In this document: one piece after another, positions 34,893-44,976 of the stretch
Position numbering within the stretch: the stretch's first letter is position 1
Layout of the letters: each line of letters starts with the position of its first letter
Source: JAKVCB01 sp963578605
GTDB taxonomy: Bacteria > Planctomycetota > Planctomycetia > Pirellulales > Lacipirellulaceae
Length of the DNA: 64,000 bases
Reading direction: 5' to 3'
Assembly: GCA_963578605.1 (NCBI GenBank)
Contig: CAUZEA010000011.1
Location: forward strand, 18,210-82,209
Translations under genes and position numbers: made by a program
The notes under the pieces: model-generated
What the model was told of the DNA's origin: nothing
Databases searched by the model: none
What the model saw: only the letters and a program-made list of their open reading frames with translations

Positions 34893-35231
34893 TCAGTTCA
34901 GATCACGTGAAAAACTGCCGTGTTGGCCTGGATAACCCCGCTGACCAGACTGACCTGCCACCTTCTTCCGCCGACGGTAGTCACGAGCCTGACAAACGAC
35001 ACAGGGCATGATCACCAGAAATCCACACGAGCGGCACCGGTCCGGGAGCAAATCGGCTGCGTCGGCTTGCTCCCCGGTGGCCGACTCTTTTCCCCAAATC
35101 CCCCGCCGACCAGCGGCAATCGCGCCAACCGCTCCACGACTGACCCCCAAAAGGATGGCAATTTTTCGCTGTGAAAGCTGCTTCTCCGCGAGTAATCGTT
35201 CGACTTCTCGTACCAACCCCAATGAAAGCAT
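34893..35231 (-). CDS. Small HTH protein with C-terminal zinc ribbon
   Basis: 112 residues. The N-terminal half is a helix-turn-helix of the resolvase/sigma-like type (LLAEKQLSQRKIAILLGVS then RGAVGAIAAGR). The C-terminal part has two CxxC pairs, CRSCG and CVVC, ten residues apart, followed by a basic tail. AAAGGA stands eight bases before the ATG. A DNA-binding regulator is likely, targets unknown. It lies upstream of the moeA operon on the same strand, 147 bp away, and might regulate it. Confidence 0.72.
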   Translation of the reverse strand: MLSLGLVREVERLLAEKQLSQRKIAILLGVSRGAVGAIAAGRRGIWGKESATGEQADAADLLPDRCRSCGFLVIMPCVVCQARDYRRRKKVAGQSGQRGYPGQHGSFSRDLN

Positions 35232-35326
35232 GGTGTTGTCCTTTTGACGGCGTTGCCAGGAAATCTTCGTTGAACGTCAAATCGACTCTGCACGTTCCTG
35301 TTCGTTCGTACCGTTGCACCACACCA

Positions 35327-35443
35327 CTACCACGGCGATTCGCAAAAATCGCCCGGTTCCGGCCAAGGGTCGAGTTCGTGTTCGTCGGCGATAAACACCT
35401 CCCAAAGTTCGTCGTCGGCCTGGTAGAAACCAGGGGGTCGCAT
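35327..35443 (-). CDS. Small acidic hypothetical protein
   Basis: The C-terminal 39 codons of a longer open frame, from the ATG at 35443, with GAGGGTGAG upstream. The sequence is strongly acidic and regular (FYQADDELWEVFIADEHELD, PWPEP), unlike the irregular frame above it. Part of the frame 5' of the ATG (to ~35533) may also be coding from a GTG. No family is recognised. Confidence 0.4.
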   Translation of the reverse strand: MRPPGFYQADDELWEVFIADEHELDPWPEPGDFCESPW

Positions 35444-35533
35444 TTCGGTCTCACCCTCGAAACCGTCTGCTGGGCGGCTGCTCAATGACCGGTCCTTAAC
35501 TTCGGTTTTGCTCACAACGTTCAGTGGAACTTC

Positions 35534-36628
35534 CACCTGGTGGTGGGTTGAGTTTGGCCGGCACGAATGGAAACCGATCGCTCCAGCGGCCTCTGAAGAC
35601 TCACCACTGCAGCCAATTTCTGGCGCCGTGACCACCCGGCCGTGCGGCGACCACCGACAGCTGGTCGCGTGACTGGGGAACCCATAGCTATCCTCCTGTG
35701 TGATTGGGTGATCGAACTGGGCGGCGTACCTTGTGGGATGACCGCTCGTTGGTTGAAGTCTGTCTCCGTCCAGCGATCCTTGGTTGTGGCCAATGCGTAA
35801 CAACAAGTGCGTCGCCAAGTTGCGATGCTTGCACGAATTGGGAGGTTTGTTCTCCTTGCGCGACGGCCCGAGGTTCTTGCGGGAATACGCATACGTTGAG
35901 TCCCCCGCAGGCAACCGGCTGCCTGCCGGTCAACGACTTTTCCAGGTCGTGTCGCCTGATCGGTTTCCTACCCCTTGGCGGAGGTAGGTGTACAAACGAT
36001 CAGTCATAACAAGAGGGTAGCAAAAACAGTGGCCAAATACTATATATATGTTTACTAGTTTGCAGGTTTTTTGCGGCGGTGCCGGGACCACGCCGGGAAA
36101 CGATGGCGACAGGTGCCAACGGCTCTCACCGGTGTGATCCCAATGGATTTACCGATTTGAGAAGAAATCGGAGCTTGTCCAGCAACACCGGTTCGGGCGG
36201 TCAAGGAAGGCTGGTACGGCAGCAGGCCCTGCGATTCACAGAGCGGTCCCAAACCGTCGATACGAATTGATGTCGAGTGAACGATGGCACCGGACCTTCG
36301 CAGAAGATCATGGCGGACCGGGCCCGATAGACTCTTGGCCCGGCTCAGGCATGGATTGCCAGCAGACCGCACATGGAGTGCGTACACGATCTCAACAGGA
36401 GCGATTCTATGCCTTATTGTCTCATCCCAACCGTACTTGGCACATCTTTCATCCTGATTTGGGTATTCATTGTCGGGATGGTCTTTAGCGACGGCCACCG
36501 GGAAGCCCTTCGTCAGTAGCAGTTCAAGCATCCTCTACTTCGGTACGGGCCGACGGCACGACAACGGGATCGGCTAGGCAAGCCAGGTTGGACCGATGCG
36601 TGGACGACCCGGCGTTCCGCCTGATCCT
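35534..36628. other. About 1.1 kb without a convincing gene
   Basis: Frames on both strands here are short or rich in Arg, Pro and Ser without motif, start signal or neighbour support. An A/T-rich segment (TACTATATATATG) near 36040 stands out from the GC-rich surroundings and could be a promoter or decayed insertion. Nothing else is visible. Confidence 0.45.
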
Positions 36629-38119
36629 TCAGCGCTGGTTTGCCAACTTTTGCCGAGCTTCTCTGAACCATTTGGCCATGCGGGGATCTTCTTCCTCAAG
36701 ACGACTTTGATCTGCGCTGGTGATTTGCTGGGCAAATTGGCGTGCCCGCTTGAAATCTCCTTGTCGCACCGAGGCGATCGTCAACCCAGCCAGCGCAAAG
36801 CGATTGAGGGGATCGTGAGGCTTGCTGGTTGACCGCAGCCTCTTCAACAGGGGAATCGCTTTGGCAAATTCTTCGGTAACGAAGAAGTAGTGGCGAACAA
36901 GTCCTTGCCGGGCCAGGTTGAGTTCGTAAACGTCGGCCTCTGGAAAGTAATGTGGTATGGCAAGCCAGGCAGCCTCGGTATCAACCCGCTTGGCATGATA
37001 AAGCTGCGCGGTCAGATTTTTGCGTTCCGGAGTTTGCAGTTGGGCCCCAGCCAGAAGCCCGCGGGGGCGGCTCATTAGCGCCAGCCAGCCGCCGATCAGA
37101 AAACAGACGAAGGCCACGGCTGCAAATTTCCAAAAGGCAAATCGGGGAGCCGCATTCCTGGTCGGTGCTTTCATCACGGCACTGAGACGACGGGTTGCAT
37201 CACTGCCGGTCCGCACCACCACCGGCCACGCGGCGGTTGACCACCCGTACGGTCCCGATCCCCATCCTTGCGCTGCCGCCTGGCTGGCAACAACCCGCAG
37301 TTCAGCCAGCAACTCTGCGGGATTCGCATAGCGGTCAGCGGCTTTCTTGGCCAACATACAATGCACCACGCGGGCTAATTCACCTGGCAAATCGGCAACC
37401 TTCGTTTGCAAAGGTTCTGCTGACTGATTGAGATGCTGAACGGCAACCGATAGCGGCGTATCACCTTCATAGGGCGGTCGACCGCTCAGCATGTGGTAAG
37501 CCGTCACCCCCAAGGAGTAGATATCACTGCGGCTATCGAGTGGCTTCCCTTCAATCTGCTCGGGACTCATGTAGAGCGGCGTTCCCATGGTCACCCCGTC
37601 CTGCGTCAGGCTGGTACCGTCCTGTTCACCTTGCACCCGGGCCAACCCAAAGTCGGCTACTTTCACCTCGCCACTGGAAGCAAGCATGATGTTCTCCGGC
37701 TTGATGTCGCGGTGCACGATGTCGTGCTCCGACGCCTTTTGCAGCGCGGCGCTCACCTGGCGCAAAATGTCGAGGGTTTGGCCAGCCGTCACGCGACCCT
37801 GCCGGAGAATCAACTCCCCCAGATTGCGCCCAGGAACATACTCCTGTGCTATGAAATGAAAGCCTTCGGCCTGCCCAACCTCGTAAATCTGCACAATTCC
37901 GGCATGGATGAGAGCGGCGGCGGCGCGGGCTTCCTGGTGAAACCGTTGTACATAATTCGGATCGTTGGCCAAACCGACGTTTAACACCTTCAAAGCGATC
38001 TGGCGACCAAGAGAACTCTGCTCGGCCAGAAAAACCTCGGCCATCGCCCCGCGGCCCAAGCGGCGCAGCACTCGGTAGTCTTTCAGCGTTCGGCCAGAGA
38101 GGTCGCTCATATCCGCCAT
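36629..38119 (-). CDS. Membrane-anchored serine/threonine protein kinase (PknB-like)
   Basis: About 496 residues from the ATG at 38119. The kinase domain has the Gly loop LGRGAMAEVFLAE, the VAIK-like Lys in QIALKVLN, catalytic VHRDIKPENIML, DFGLARVQ and the APE-like MSPEQIEGKPLDSRSDIYSLG. After residue ~300 comes one transmembrane helix (FAAVAFVCFLIGGWLALM) and a C-terminal part of ~130 residues with TPR-like helices, presumably outside the cytoplasm. Planctomycetes have many such kinases. The target is unknown and there are no operon partners. Confidence 0.9.
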   Translation of the reverse strand: MADMSDLSGRTLKDYRVLRRLGRGAMAEVFLAEQSSLGRQIALKVLNVGLANDPNYVQRFHQEARAAAALIHAGIVQIYEVGQAEGFHFIAQEYVPGRNLGELILRQGRVTAGQTLDILRQVSAALQKASEHDIVHRDIKPENIMLASSGEVKVADFGLARVQGEQDGTSLTQDGVTMGTPLYMSPEQIEGKPLDSRSDIYSLGVTAYHMLSGRPPYEGDTPLSVAVQHLNQSAEPLQTKVADLPGELARVVHCMLAKKAADRYANPAELLAELRVVASQAAAQGWGSGPYGWSTAAWPVVVRTGSDATRRLSAVMKAPTRNAAPRFAFWKFAAVAFVCFLIGGWLALMSRPRGLLAGAQLQTPERKNLTAQLYHAKRVDTEAAWLAIPHYFPEADVYELNLARQGLVRHYFFVTEEFAKAIPLLKRLRSTSKPHDPLNRFALAGLTIASVRQGDFKRARQFAQQITSADQSRLEEEDPRMAKWFREARQKLANQR

Positions 38120-38340
38120 TCTGACTTGTGGAGCTGTCCAAGCCCAGGGGAACACCAAACCGCGGCTTGGCTAGGGTAGTTCATGGGGAGCCCCATTCAC
38201 CGGGTCCAGAAGCGAGGAGCCAGAACCATCCTGCTAAACAAACATCCACGGCCAGGAGTTTCATCGGGTGGAACAGAACCGGGACCCTTAAACCAGGCTC
38301 CTCCAAGGTCGTGCGGCTGGCCGGTTTAAAGGGCTCACCG

Positions 38341-39216
38341 CTATCGACCGGGTAAAGGGACCGCACGAAGCACCTGTTCAATAGCTTCGGACCGATTGAG
38401 TACGTAAAAATGCAAGCCGGGAATACCGGCCTCCAGCAGTGCCTCGACCTGCCTGATGGTAAATGCTATCCCAATCTGCCGTTGCGATTCCTGATCGTCG
38501 CCAGCTGACTGCAGATCCTGAACCAATTCTTCTGGCAACCTCGCACCACACAGCGATGCGATGCGTTGAATCTGGGCGAAAGCGAGCACTGGCAACAATC
38601 CTGGCACGATGGGTACGCCAATTCCGATCTCTCTGCATCGATCACGAAAACGGATAAAAGCATCGTTATCGTAAAAGAGCTGAGTAATAACCACATTGGC
38701 ACCGGTCTCGACTTTGCGTTTCAGATTCTCCAGGTCAACCGCCCGACTTGGGGCCTCTGGGTGTGTTTCGGGATATCCACCCACGGCAATCCCGAACTCG
38801 GGAAAATCGGCGCGAATTAGCGCGACCAGTTCGTTCGCGTAAGCGAGACCACCATGAACAGGGCGGAACGTATCTGCCCCTTGAGGAGGATCTCCTCGCA
38901 ACGCCACCACGTTCTCGATACCTCGCGAACGTGCCTCTGACAAATACGCACGGAGTTGATCGGTGGTACGTCCCACGCACGTCAGGTGCGTCGCCACCGG
39001 AAGATCAAACTCTTGATAAACCCGCGAAACAATCTCCAACGTCGCATCTTGAGTCGACCCACCTGCCCCATACGTACAGGTCATGTAACTGGGGCGAAAT
39101 GCATTCAATCGCTCAACATGCCGAAAGAGATTCACTTTACCCTGCGATGTCTTGGGAGGAAAAAGTTCGAACGAAAGTCCAAAGCGGCCAGCACCATAGG
39201 CTTGTTGAATCGTCAT
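38341..39216 (-). CDS. metF: Methylenetetrahydrofolate reductase
   Basis: 291 residues from the ATG at 39216 (TTG at 39231 also open). TIM-barrel MTHFR motifs: LSFELFPPKT, the Glu of the active site, TYGAGGSTQDATLEI, VALRGDPPQG and ITQLFYDNDAF. It reduces 5,10-methylene-THF to 5-methyl-THF with FAD for methionine synthesis, and connects the folate C1 pool to this region. It is followed by the GlmU-like gene upstream on the same strand (70-bp gap). Confidence 0.92.
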   Translation of the reverse strand: MTIQQAYGAGRFGLSFELFPPKTSQGKVNLFRHVERLNAFRPSYMTCTYGAGGSTQDATLEIVSRVYQEFDLPVATHLTCVGRTTDQLRAYLSEARSRGIENVVALRGDPPQGADTFRPVHGGLAYANELVALIRADFPEFGIAVGGYPETHPEAPSRAVDLENLKRKVETGANVVITQLFYDNDAFIRFRDRCREIGIGVPIVPGLLPVLAFAQIQRIASLCGARLPEELVQDLQSAGDDQESQRQIGIAFTIRQVEALLEAGIPGLHFYVLNRSEAIEQVLRAVPLPGR

Positions 39217-39286
39217 AACTTCATGTCGCAAAGAGCAGTTTTAACTTGCAAAGATCAACGAATGCTGCCGCCGGCCAGCAAACATA

Positions 39287-40555
39287 TCAGCCAAAACGCA
39301 GGGGGGCGACTTTGTCGGCCATGCCGCTTCGCTGGGTTGCGGTGGCATCGAAAATGGCCTGGAGCAGCGCGACATCGCAGGTGCGCTGTTGGATATTTCG
39401 ACGTGCAAACATCCGCTGTTGCATGGTGGCAATCGCTTCGACACTGGCGGCGGTTACCTGCCCCAAGGACCGCGCGTAGTTGACAAAGCTGGGAACATTC
39501 TCGGTAACGGTTCCGTAAACCATACTGGCCACTCCAATCTGCTTGCCCGCAAAAATCGTAGAGTTAATCGCCATCTTCACGTGATCGGCCACAATAGCTC
39601 CTAGAAACTGCATCTCGGTGGCGATGCGCTGGTCATCGCAATCGACATTGATCTTGCCATACGTATTCTTCAGATTGCTGACACATGTTCCCGCGCCAAC
39701 ATTGACCCAGCTGCCAAGGTAACTGTGTCCTAAATAACCATAGTGTTGCTTGTTCGAGTACGGCTCGACGATCGAGGCACACAATTCTCCTCCCACCTTT
39801 GAATTGTGACCGATGTACGTCAAAGCCTGAATCGATGAGTGTTCATAGATCCTCACGCCGCGGCTGATGTACAAAGGACCTTCCAGGAAACAAAATGGAC
39901 CCACCACCACGTCCTGTTCGATGACAATGGGCCCACCACTGGTTTCCACGGCAAGCTGTGTGGGAAGTTCCAACCCGCTTGGCGCGTAGACATGCGGAGC
40001 AGGTTGGTGGTAGTCGTGACGTGCCAGCAAGTCGTTCAGATTGTCCCCCATCGAGCTGAGATGGTGTCGAATCACATCGTGAGGATATTCCAACAAGGGA
40101 AGATCTGCATGCAGAGTGGGAAGCTCGCTCGCCTCCAACCCGCGCGAAACTTGCTCAACCGTAAGTTCACCGTACTCTGCCAGTTCCCGCGCTGGCAACA
40201 AGGCCGCGGCAACGGTCCTGTGGGTACGGACAATTCCTTCGTCACCGGCATCCCAAAGCTCCTCCAGTTGTTTGCGCACAACCGCACTCGGTACGACCCG
40301 CGCATTCACCAGGAGGACGCGGCTGTTGTCCTGTTCGACAGAGCGACGCCAGGCTGGCACATCCGCCAGGTCGGGACTATCGGCCGCCACCAACGCTTGC
40401 AAATGGGGTCGCACCACCGCCGCCAGCAAATGGCCAGGCCGCTGGAGCTGATCTATGAGCCGACATGCTCCGCAAGTCACAAGATAGGCAGGCCGCGTCA
40501 ACGTGATCGGGCTGAGCCGGGAAACTTTCGGATCTTCAAAAATAAGAACATTCAT
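39287..40555 (-). CDS. GlmU-like putative sugar nucleotidyltransferase
   Basis: 422 residues beginning MNVLIFEDPKVSRLSPITL, a start typical of a planctomycete/bacteroidete group related to GlmU. The N-terminal nucleotidyltransferase half lacks the usual GxGTRM signature at its start, so its activity is uncertain. The C-terminal half has left-handed beta-helix hexapeptide repeats (IVIEQDVVVGPFCFLEGPLY, VGAGTCVSNLKN, INSTIFAGKQIGVASMVYG). It may make UDP-sugars for cell envelope or surface polysaccharides. Upstream on its strand there is an 18-bp tandem duplication. Confidence 0.78.
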   Translation of the reverse strand: MNVLIFEDPKVSRLSPITLTRPAYLVTCGACRLIDQLQRPGHLLAAVVRPHLQALVAADSPDLADVPAWRRSVEQDNSRVLLVNARVVPSAVVRKQLEELWDAGDEGIVRTHRTVAAALLPARELAEYGELTVEQVSRGLEASELPTLHADLPLLEYPHDVIRHHLSSMGDNLNDLLARHDYHQPAPHVYAPSGLELPTQLAVETSGGPIVIEQDVVVGPFCFLEGPLYISRGVRIYEHSSIQALTYIGHNSKVGGELCASIVEPYSNKQHYGYLGHSYLGSWVNVGAGTCVSNLKNTYGKINVDCDDQRIATEMQFLGAIVADHVKMAINSTIFAGKQIGVASMVYGTVTENVPSFVNYARSLGQVTAASVEAIATMQQRMFARRNIQQRTCDVALLQAIFDATATQRSGMADKVAPLRFG

Positions 40556-40963
40556 AAGATGAACAGAACAAAAGCAAATGAGTCTGACAAGTACTTACAG
40601 CTTTGTGCGTCAAAACCTGTTTGTGCGTTAAAACCTGTCGGTGGCCGGCCAGGCGGTGGCCCAATCGGGCCGCCACCGCACCTGGGATGACCGAACCGGT
40701 TCTTTGCCGGGGTTAAGCAAGTTTCGCAGTACACCCGCACCGCGGGACCAGAAATCAATCAATCGATACACCTTGGTGGGTCCGGGGTAACTGCCACTGA
40801 TTCAGGCTTGTATTCGGCAGTCAGTTTGTTGCAAACTAGCAGTGCTGTAGAGATTATATCCCCCTGACCTTTGGACCAAGAATTGGGTCGCGGGATGACC
40901 GGAAGCATATTGTCTCCCCTGAAGTAACCTATTGTTTCCCTCCTCAAGTCAGGGAAAAACAGA
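40556..40963. promoter_or_regulatory. Divergent promoter region of GlmU-like gene and glgP
   Basis: 408 bp, no supported gene. Contents: two tandem 18-bp units (40603-40620 and 40621-40638, one mismatch) and an imperfect hairpin with CCAGG/CCTGG outer and GGTGG/CCACC inner arms at 40649-40685. Promoters for both flanking genes are expected here. A short minus frame at 40759-40971 reads slightly protein-like but is unsupported. Confidence 0.5.
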
Positions 40964-43165
40964 ATGAACACGACTGAAATTGAAATGAGCAGTGACCTCG
41001 ATCGAACAAACTGGACAGAAATTACGCCCCGTGCACTCTACGACAAATGTTTTGCGCTAGCTCACAACCTCTGGTGGAGTTGGCATCCTGACGTCGTGAA
41101 CTTGTTTCGCGACCTCGACCCGGGCAAGTGGCGTAAGTTGGATCATAATCCGATCGCCTTGCTTTCGGAGATGACACCCGGGGAGTTGGCAGCACGGGCG
41201 GCCGAAATGGTCCTCTACACCCGCATCAATCAAGCCCACCGCCGCCTGAAGGACTATCTCTCGCAAACCACCCACACCTGGGGTGCCCGCCACACCGGGG
41301 TCCTCGGTTCGAAACCAGTCGCTTATTTCTCCGCTGAGTTTGGAATTCACGAATCAGTGCCGATCTATTCGGGTGGTTTGGGTGTACTTTCGGGCGATCA
41401 CATCAAAAGCGCCAGCAGTCTCGGCATTCCCCTGGTTGCCATCGGGCTCTTTTACGACCAGGGCTATTTCAAACAGCACCTCGATGTGGATGGATACCAA
41501 CAGGAAGAATACCTCAACACCAAGGTTGCGAACTTGCCGATGAAACCGGCGCTGGGACCCGACCAGCAACCCATAACCGTCGCGATCGATACCCGCGATG
41601 GCCAACTCCTGGCCAAAGTTTGGCTGATGCACGTCGGGCGGGTCAATTTGTACTTGCTTGACTGCGACGTGGAGGGCAACAGCCCCCAAGACCGCGAGTT
41701 AACATCCCGCTTGTATGGCGGCGATCACCGCACCCGAATTCGCCAGGAACTGGTGCTGGGCGTGGGTGGCGTCAAGGCGCTGCGGGCACTCGGACTTACG
41801 ATAGGCGTCTACCACCTTAATGAGGGGCACAGTGCATTTGCCCCCCTGGAGGTCGTTCATCAACGCATGGAGGACGATGGCCTGACCTTTGACGACGCGC
41901 TCCGCGAAATTGCCCACCGCACTGTCTTTACCACCCATACGCCGGTTCCAGCCGGGCACGATCGATTCAATCCCGAGTTAATCGAGGAACACCTGGGACC
42001 GTTGCGCGATCAGCTTGGGATCTCCGCGGAGCAATTGATGGGACTCGGTCGGGTTGAACCGCAGAATGAAAATGAATCGTTTTGCATGACTGTCATCGGC
42101 CTCAAACTTTCGCGCCGCGCCAATGCGGTGAGTTCGTTGCATGGGCACGTTTCGCGGGGAATGTGGGCCCACCTTTGGCCGTGGCGCGTCGAGGAGGAAA
42201 TCCCCATCGGCCACATCACCAACGGGGTCCACATTCCCAGTTGGCTCGCCTTCCCAATGCTACAGCTCTACGATCGCAACTTGGGGCCAGGCTGGCAGAA
42301 AGAGATGGGAGATCCAGCGATCTGGGAAGGTATCTACAACGTCGATCCGGGTGAACTTTGGGAAACCCATTACGCACTTAAAAGCCGGCTCTTCGACTTC
42401 ATTCGTCGACGCTACAGCCGGCAATGTCGCCGTCGAAACGAAGAAGACCATATCGTCGAAGCAGCCCACAACATCCTCGACCCCAATGCCTTGACCATCG
42501 GTTTTGCGCGGCGGTTTGCCACCTACAAGAGGGCAGACCTTTTCTTCCACCTGCTCGACGAACTTGCTGAACTGATCAACGACCCACAACGACCCGTGCA
42601 GTTTATTTTCTCAGGCAAAGCCCATCCCGCTGACCAGCCTGGCAAAGAACTGATCCAAAAAATCTCGAATCTACGCTACGATCCGCGATTTGCCGGGCGG
42701 ATGGTTTTCATCGAAGATTACGACATCAATGTCGCTCGACACCTTGTTCAGGGTGTCGATATCTGGTTGAACAATCCGCGCCGCCCGATGGAAGCTTCCG
42801 GCACCAGCGGAATGAAGGTCGTTCTTAACGGCGGGCTTAACTGCTCGATACTCGACGGGTGGTGGGCTGAGGCATTCAATGGCAAGAACGGCTTTGCCAT
42901 CGGCAACGGCAACCAACACGTCGACGATGAAATTACCGACTCGCGAGATGTTGAAAATCTCATGCACGTGCTCCGCAATGAAGTCGTATCGCTCTTCTAC
43001 AATCGTGACCTGGACGGCTTGCCACGCCAGTGGATCGAGCGAATGATCGAATCGATCGCGACTTGCGCCGCGAGATTTAGTGCCCATCGCATGGTGATTG
43101 ACTATGTCGAGAACTCTTACCTGATGGCCGCCGGTGGACATAGTTCCGACATGAGCATTCGTTAG
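40964..43165 (+). CDS. glgP: Alpha-glucan phosphorylase
   Basis: 733 residues, the shorter GlgP type common in many bacteria. N-terminal SLAHNLWWSWHP-like segment (FALAHNLWWSWHPDVV), the glucan-binding SAEFGIHESVPIYSGGLG, GVYHLNEGHSAF, and the PLP-binding Lys in EASGTSGMKVVLNGG (about residue 618) are present. It releases glucose 1-phosphate from glycogen or maltodextrin with phosphate. It stands alone on its strand before the acyl-CoA dehydrogenase-like gene. Confidence 0.92.
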   Translation: MNTTEIEMSSDLDRTNWTEITPRALYDKCFALAHNLWWSWHPDVVNLFRDLDPGKWRKLDHNPIALLSEMTPGELAARAAEMVLYTRINQAHRRLKDYLSQTTHTWGARHTGVLGSKPVAYFSAEFGIHESVPIYSGGLGVLSGDHIKSASSLGIPLVAIGLFYDQGYFKQHLDVDGYQQEEYLNTKVANLPMKPALGPDQQPITVAIDTRDGQLLAKVWLMHVGRVNLYLLDCDVEGNSPQDRELTSRLYGGDHRTRIRQELVLGVGGVKALRALGLTIGVYHLNEGHSAFAPLEVVHQRMEDDGLTFDDALREIAHRTVFTTHTPVPAGHDRFNPELIEEHLGPLRDQLGISAEQLMGLGRVEPQNENESFCMTVIGLKLSRRANAVSSLHGHVSRGMWAHLWPWRVEEEIPIGHITNGVHIPSWLAFPMLQLYDRNLGPGWQKEMGDPAIWEGIYNVDPGELWETHYALKSRLFDFIRRRYSRQCRRRNEEDHIVEAAHNILDPNALTIGFARRFATYKRADLFFHLLDELAELINDPQRPVQFIFSGKAHPADQPGKELIQKISNLRYDPRFAGRMVFIEDYDINVARHLVQGVDIWLNNPRRPMEASGTSGMKVVLNGGLNCSILDGWWAEAFNGKNGFAIGNGNQHVDDEITDSRDVENLMHVLRNEVVSLFYNRDLDGLPRQWIERMIESIATCAARFSAHRMVIDYVENSYLMAAGGHSSDMSIR

Positions 43166-43356
43166 TCGCCACTGAACGCCGCCCAGTACCGTCGCACAAC
43201 TTCCGACTTGACCGCAACGGGGGTGAACCGACACCGCAGGCAGCCATGCCGCGCAATTCCCCGCAGCCCCCCCCTTCGGCTACAATAAACCGAGCCGAAG
43301 CTACATGGCGTAACACAACCGCACGTCCCGGTAGGGGTTTACTCACCGCTCACCAA

Positions 43357-44457
43357 ATGCCAGTTCCCCACATCACATCACCGGACGACCCGGCACTCAA
43401 GCAGCTGTGTGGCCGCCTGAAAAAGCTATCCGGCGAGTTAGACCAATCGGGTAAATGGCCTGTAGAACAGCTCCGTCTCTGCGGAGAATACGGTGTCTTT
43501 GAGTGGTTTCTCGATCCTGCGTGGGGCGGGCAGGCCTGGACCGACGAGCAAGTTGTCCGCGGCTATCTCGAACTCAGCGCGGCTTGCCTCACCACCACTT
43601 TCATCCTCACCCAGCGAACTGGCGCCTGCCGCCGAATCGAAGGCTGCCCCAATGAGCCGCTCAAGAGTCACACACTGCCGCAACTCGCCCGTGGGGAAAC
43701 CTTTGCAACGGTCGGAATTTCACACCTGACCACCAGTCGGAGGCACCTCCAGAATCCCGTTCTGACCGCAGAGCGAACCTCCGTAGGTTACCGCCTGGAC
43801 GGCTACTCACCTTGGGTGACCGGCGGGCAAGCGGCTGACCTGATTGTCGTCGGTGCCACGGTGACCAAAGATGCCCATCCCAGCGGAGAGCAAATTCTAG
43901 TGGCCCTGCCGACCGGGCTCAGCGGCGTCACCGTGCAGCCACCGGCAAATTTGGTCGGGTTGACTGCCAGCCACACCGGTTCGGTGCAACTCCAAGCTGT
44001 TAAAGTGGCAGACGAACAACTGATCGCTGGACCCGTTGAAAATGTGATGGCGAGCGGACTGGGAGCAGGCACCGGTGGCCATGAAACATCGACGCTCGCG
44101 ATGGGGCTGGCACGTGCCGCAATCGACTACCTCGACAGTGAAGCAGCCCGCCGTGCCGATCTGAAGATACCCCTTGAGGCATTTCGCAGCGAACACCACC
44201 TGATGACCGATGATCTTCTCGCCCTTGCCAACGGCCAGGAGGTCTGCACGAAAGAATCGCTCCGGCAGAGGGCCAACAGTCTTGCCTTGCGGGCCTCGCA
44301 AGCAGCTCTGACTGCTGCCAAGGGTACCGGATATGTCGTGGGCCACCCGGCCGGACGCTGGTGCCGTGAAGCACTCTTCTTCCTGGTCTGGAGTTGTCCA
44401 CAGCCGGTCGCCTCGGCAAACTTGTGCGAATTAGCAGGAATCGACTATCTCCCGTGA
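43357..44457 (+). CDS. Acyl-CoA dehydrogenase-like protein
   Basis: 366 residues from the ATG at 43357; the frame is open from 43246, but the extra part is Pro/Arg-rich and unlike the family. The fold is suggested by an N-terminal helical domain (LRLCGEYGVFEWFLDPAWGG, cf. LAELGLFGLLVPEEYGG), a middle beta domain (VGYRLDGYSPWVTGGQAADLIVVGATV) and a C-terminal helical bundle. The usual catalytic Glu cannot be placed with confidence. It is likely a flavoprotein of the acyl-CoA dehydrogenase or flavin-dependent hydroxylase branch; substrate unknown. Confidence 0.68.
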   Translation: MPVPHITSPDDPALKQLCGRLKKLSGELDQSGKWPVEQLRLCGEYGVFEWFLDPAWGGQAWTDEQVVRGYLELSAACLTTTFILTQRTGACRRIEGCPNEPLKSHTLPQLARGETFATVGISHLTTSRRHLQNPVLTAERTSVGYRLDGYSPWVTGGQAADLIVVGATVTKDAHPSGEQILVALPTGLSGVTVQPPANLVGLTASHTGSVQLQAVKVADEQLIAGPVENVMASGLGAGTGGHETSTLAMGLARAAIDYLDSEAARRADLKIPLEAFRSEHHLMTDDLLALANGQEVCTKESLRQRANSLALRASQAALTAAKGTGYVVGHPAGRWCREALFFLVWSCPQPVASANLCELAGIDYLP

Positions 44458-44976
44458 ATGGTTCAAGACGACATTTCACCCACGTTGCAAGTTGGACCAC
44501 GCTAGCAACGCAGATCGTTAATTTTCCTCACTCCCGTGGAAATATTTCTTGATGCCCGACCGGCCTGCTACTGAGGCAGCCCGATGCCCGTGTTCTTGAA
44601 TCAGGTGACTCGAATGGGCGATTGCGTGAAAAGTTTTCGAAATGGCAACAAGTCGTGTTGACAGGAAAAGTTCACTGGGAATAGATTGGCTTTGAGAAAT
44701 GAGCTTGGAATTCCGTGCTCAGCGTTATTTCCGGTGCGAAGTCGACGGTCATTCTGATGGCTGTCATGAGGTTCGAGCCGGGAAAGTCTGTGAGTGTTTG
44801 AAGAATCGACTCTGAACAAATCCGTCCAACCGCACAAACTCTTGGGCAATTCGTTGTCGCCTCAAAATGTCCCGGGTACAATTGTCGAACCACCCGCGGT
44901 AACCATAACTCCTGAAGCCTGATTTGAACTCGCCAGCCGGATAGGAAATCCACGCCACGCTACCAAGGATTTGCCA
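44458..44976. other. Intergenic region, no gene seen
   Basis: About 520 bp before the BON gene. Short frames on the minus strand (44672-44953) have no motif or ribosome site. The region presumably contains the promoter of the BON gene; no clear repeat or hairpin is seen. Confidence 0.45.

Noticed and set aside
36055..36531. Minus-strand frame of 158 codons
   Set aside because: No ribosome site, no motif, irregular composition; treated as non-coding.
40759..40971. Short minus-strand frame (IPRPNSWSKGQGDI) resembling the start of a GH20 hexosaminidase
   Set aside because: Only ~20 residues look similar, there is no signal peptide or continuation, and it lies in a divergent promoter region.
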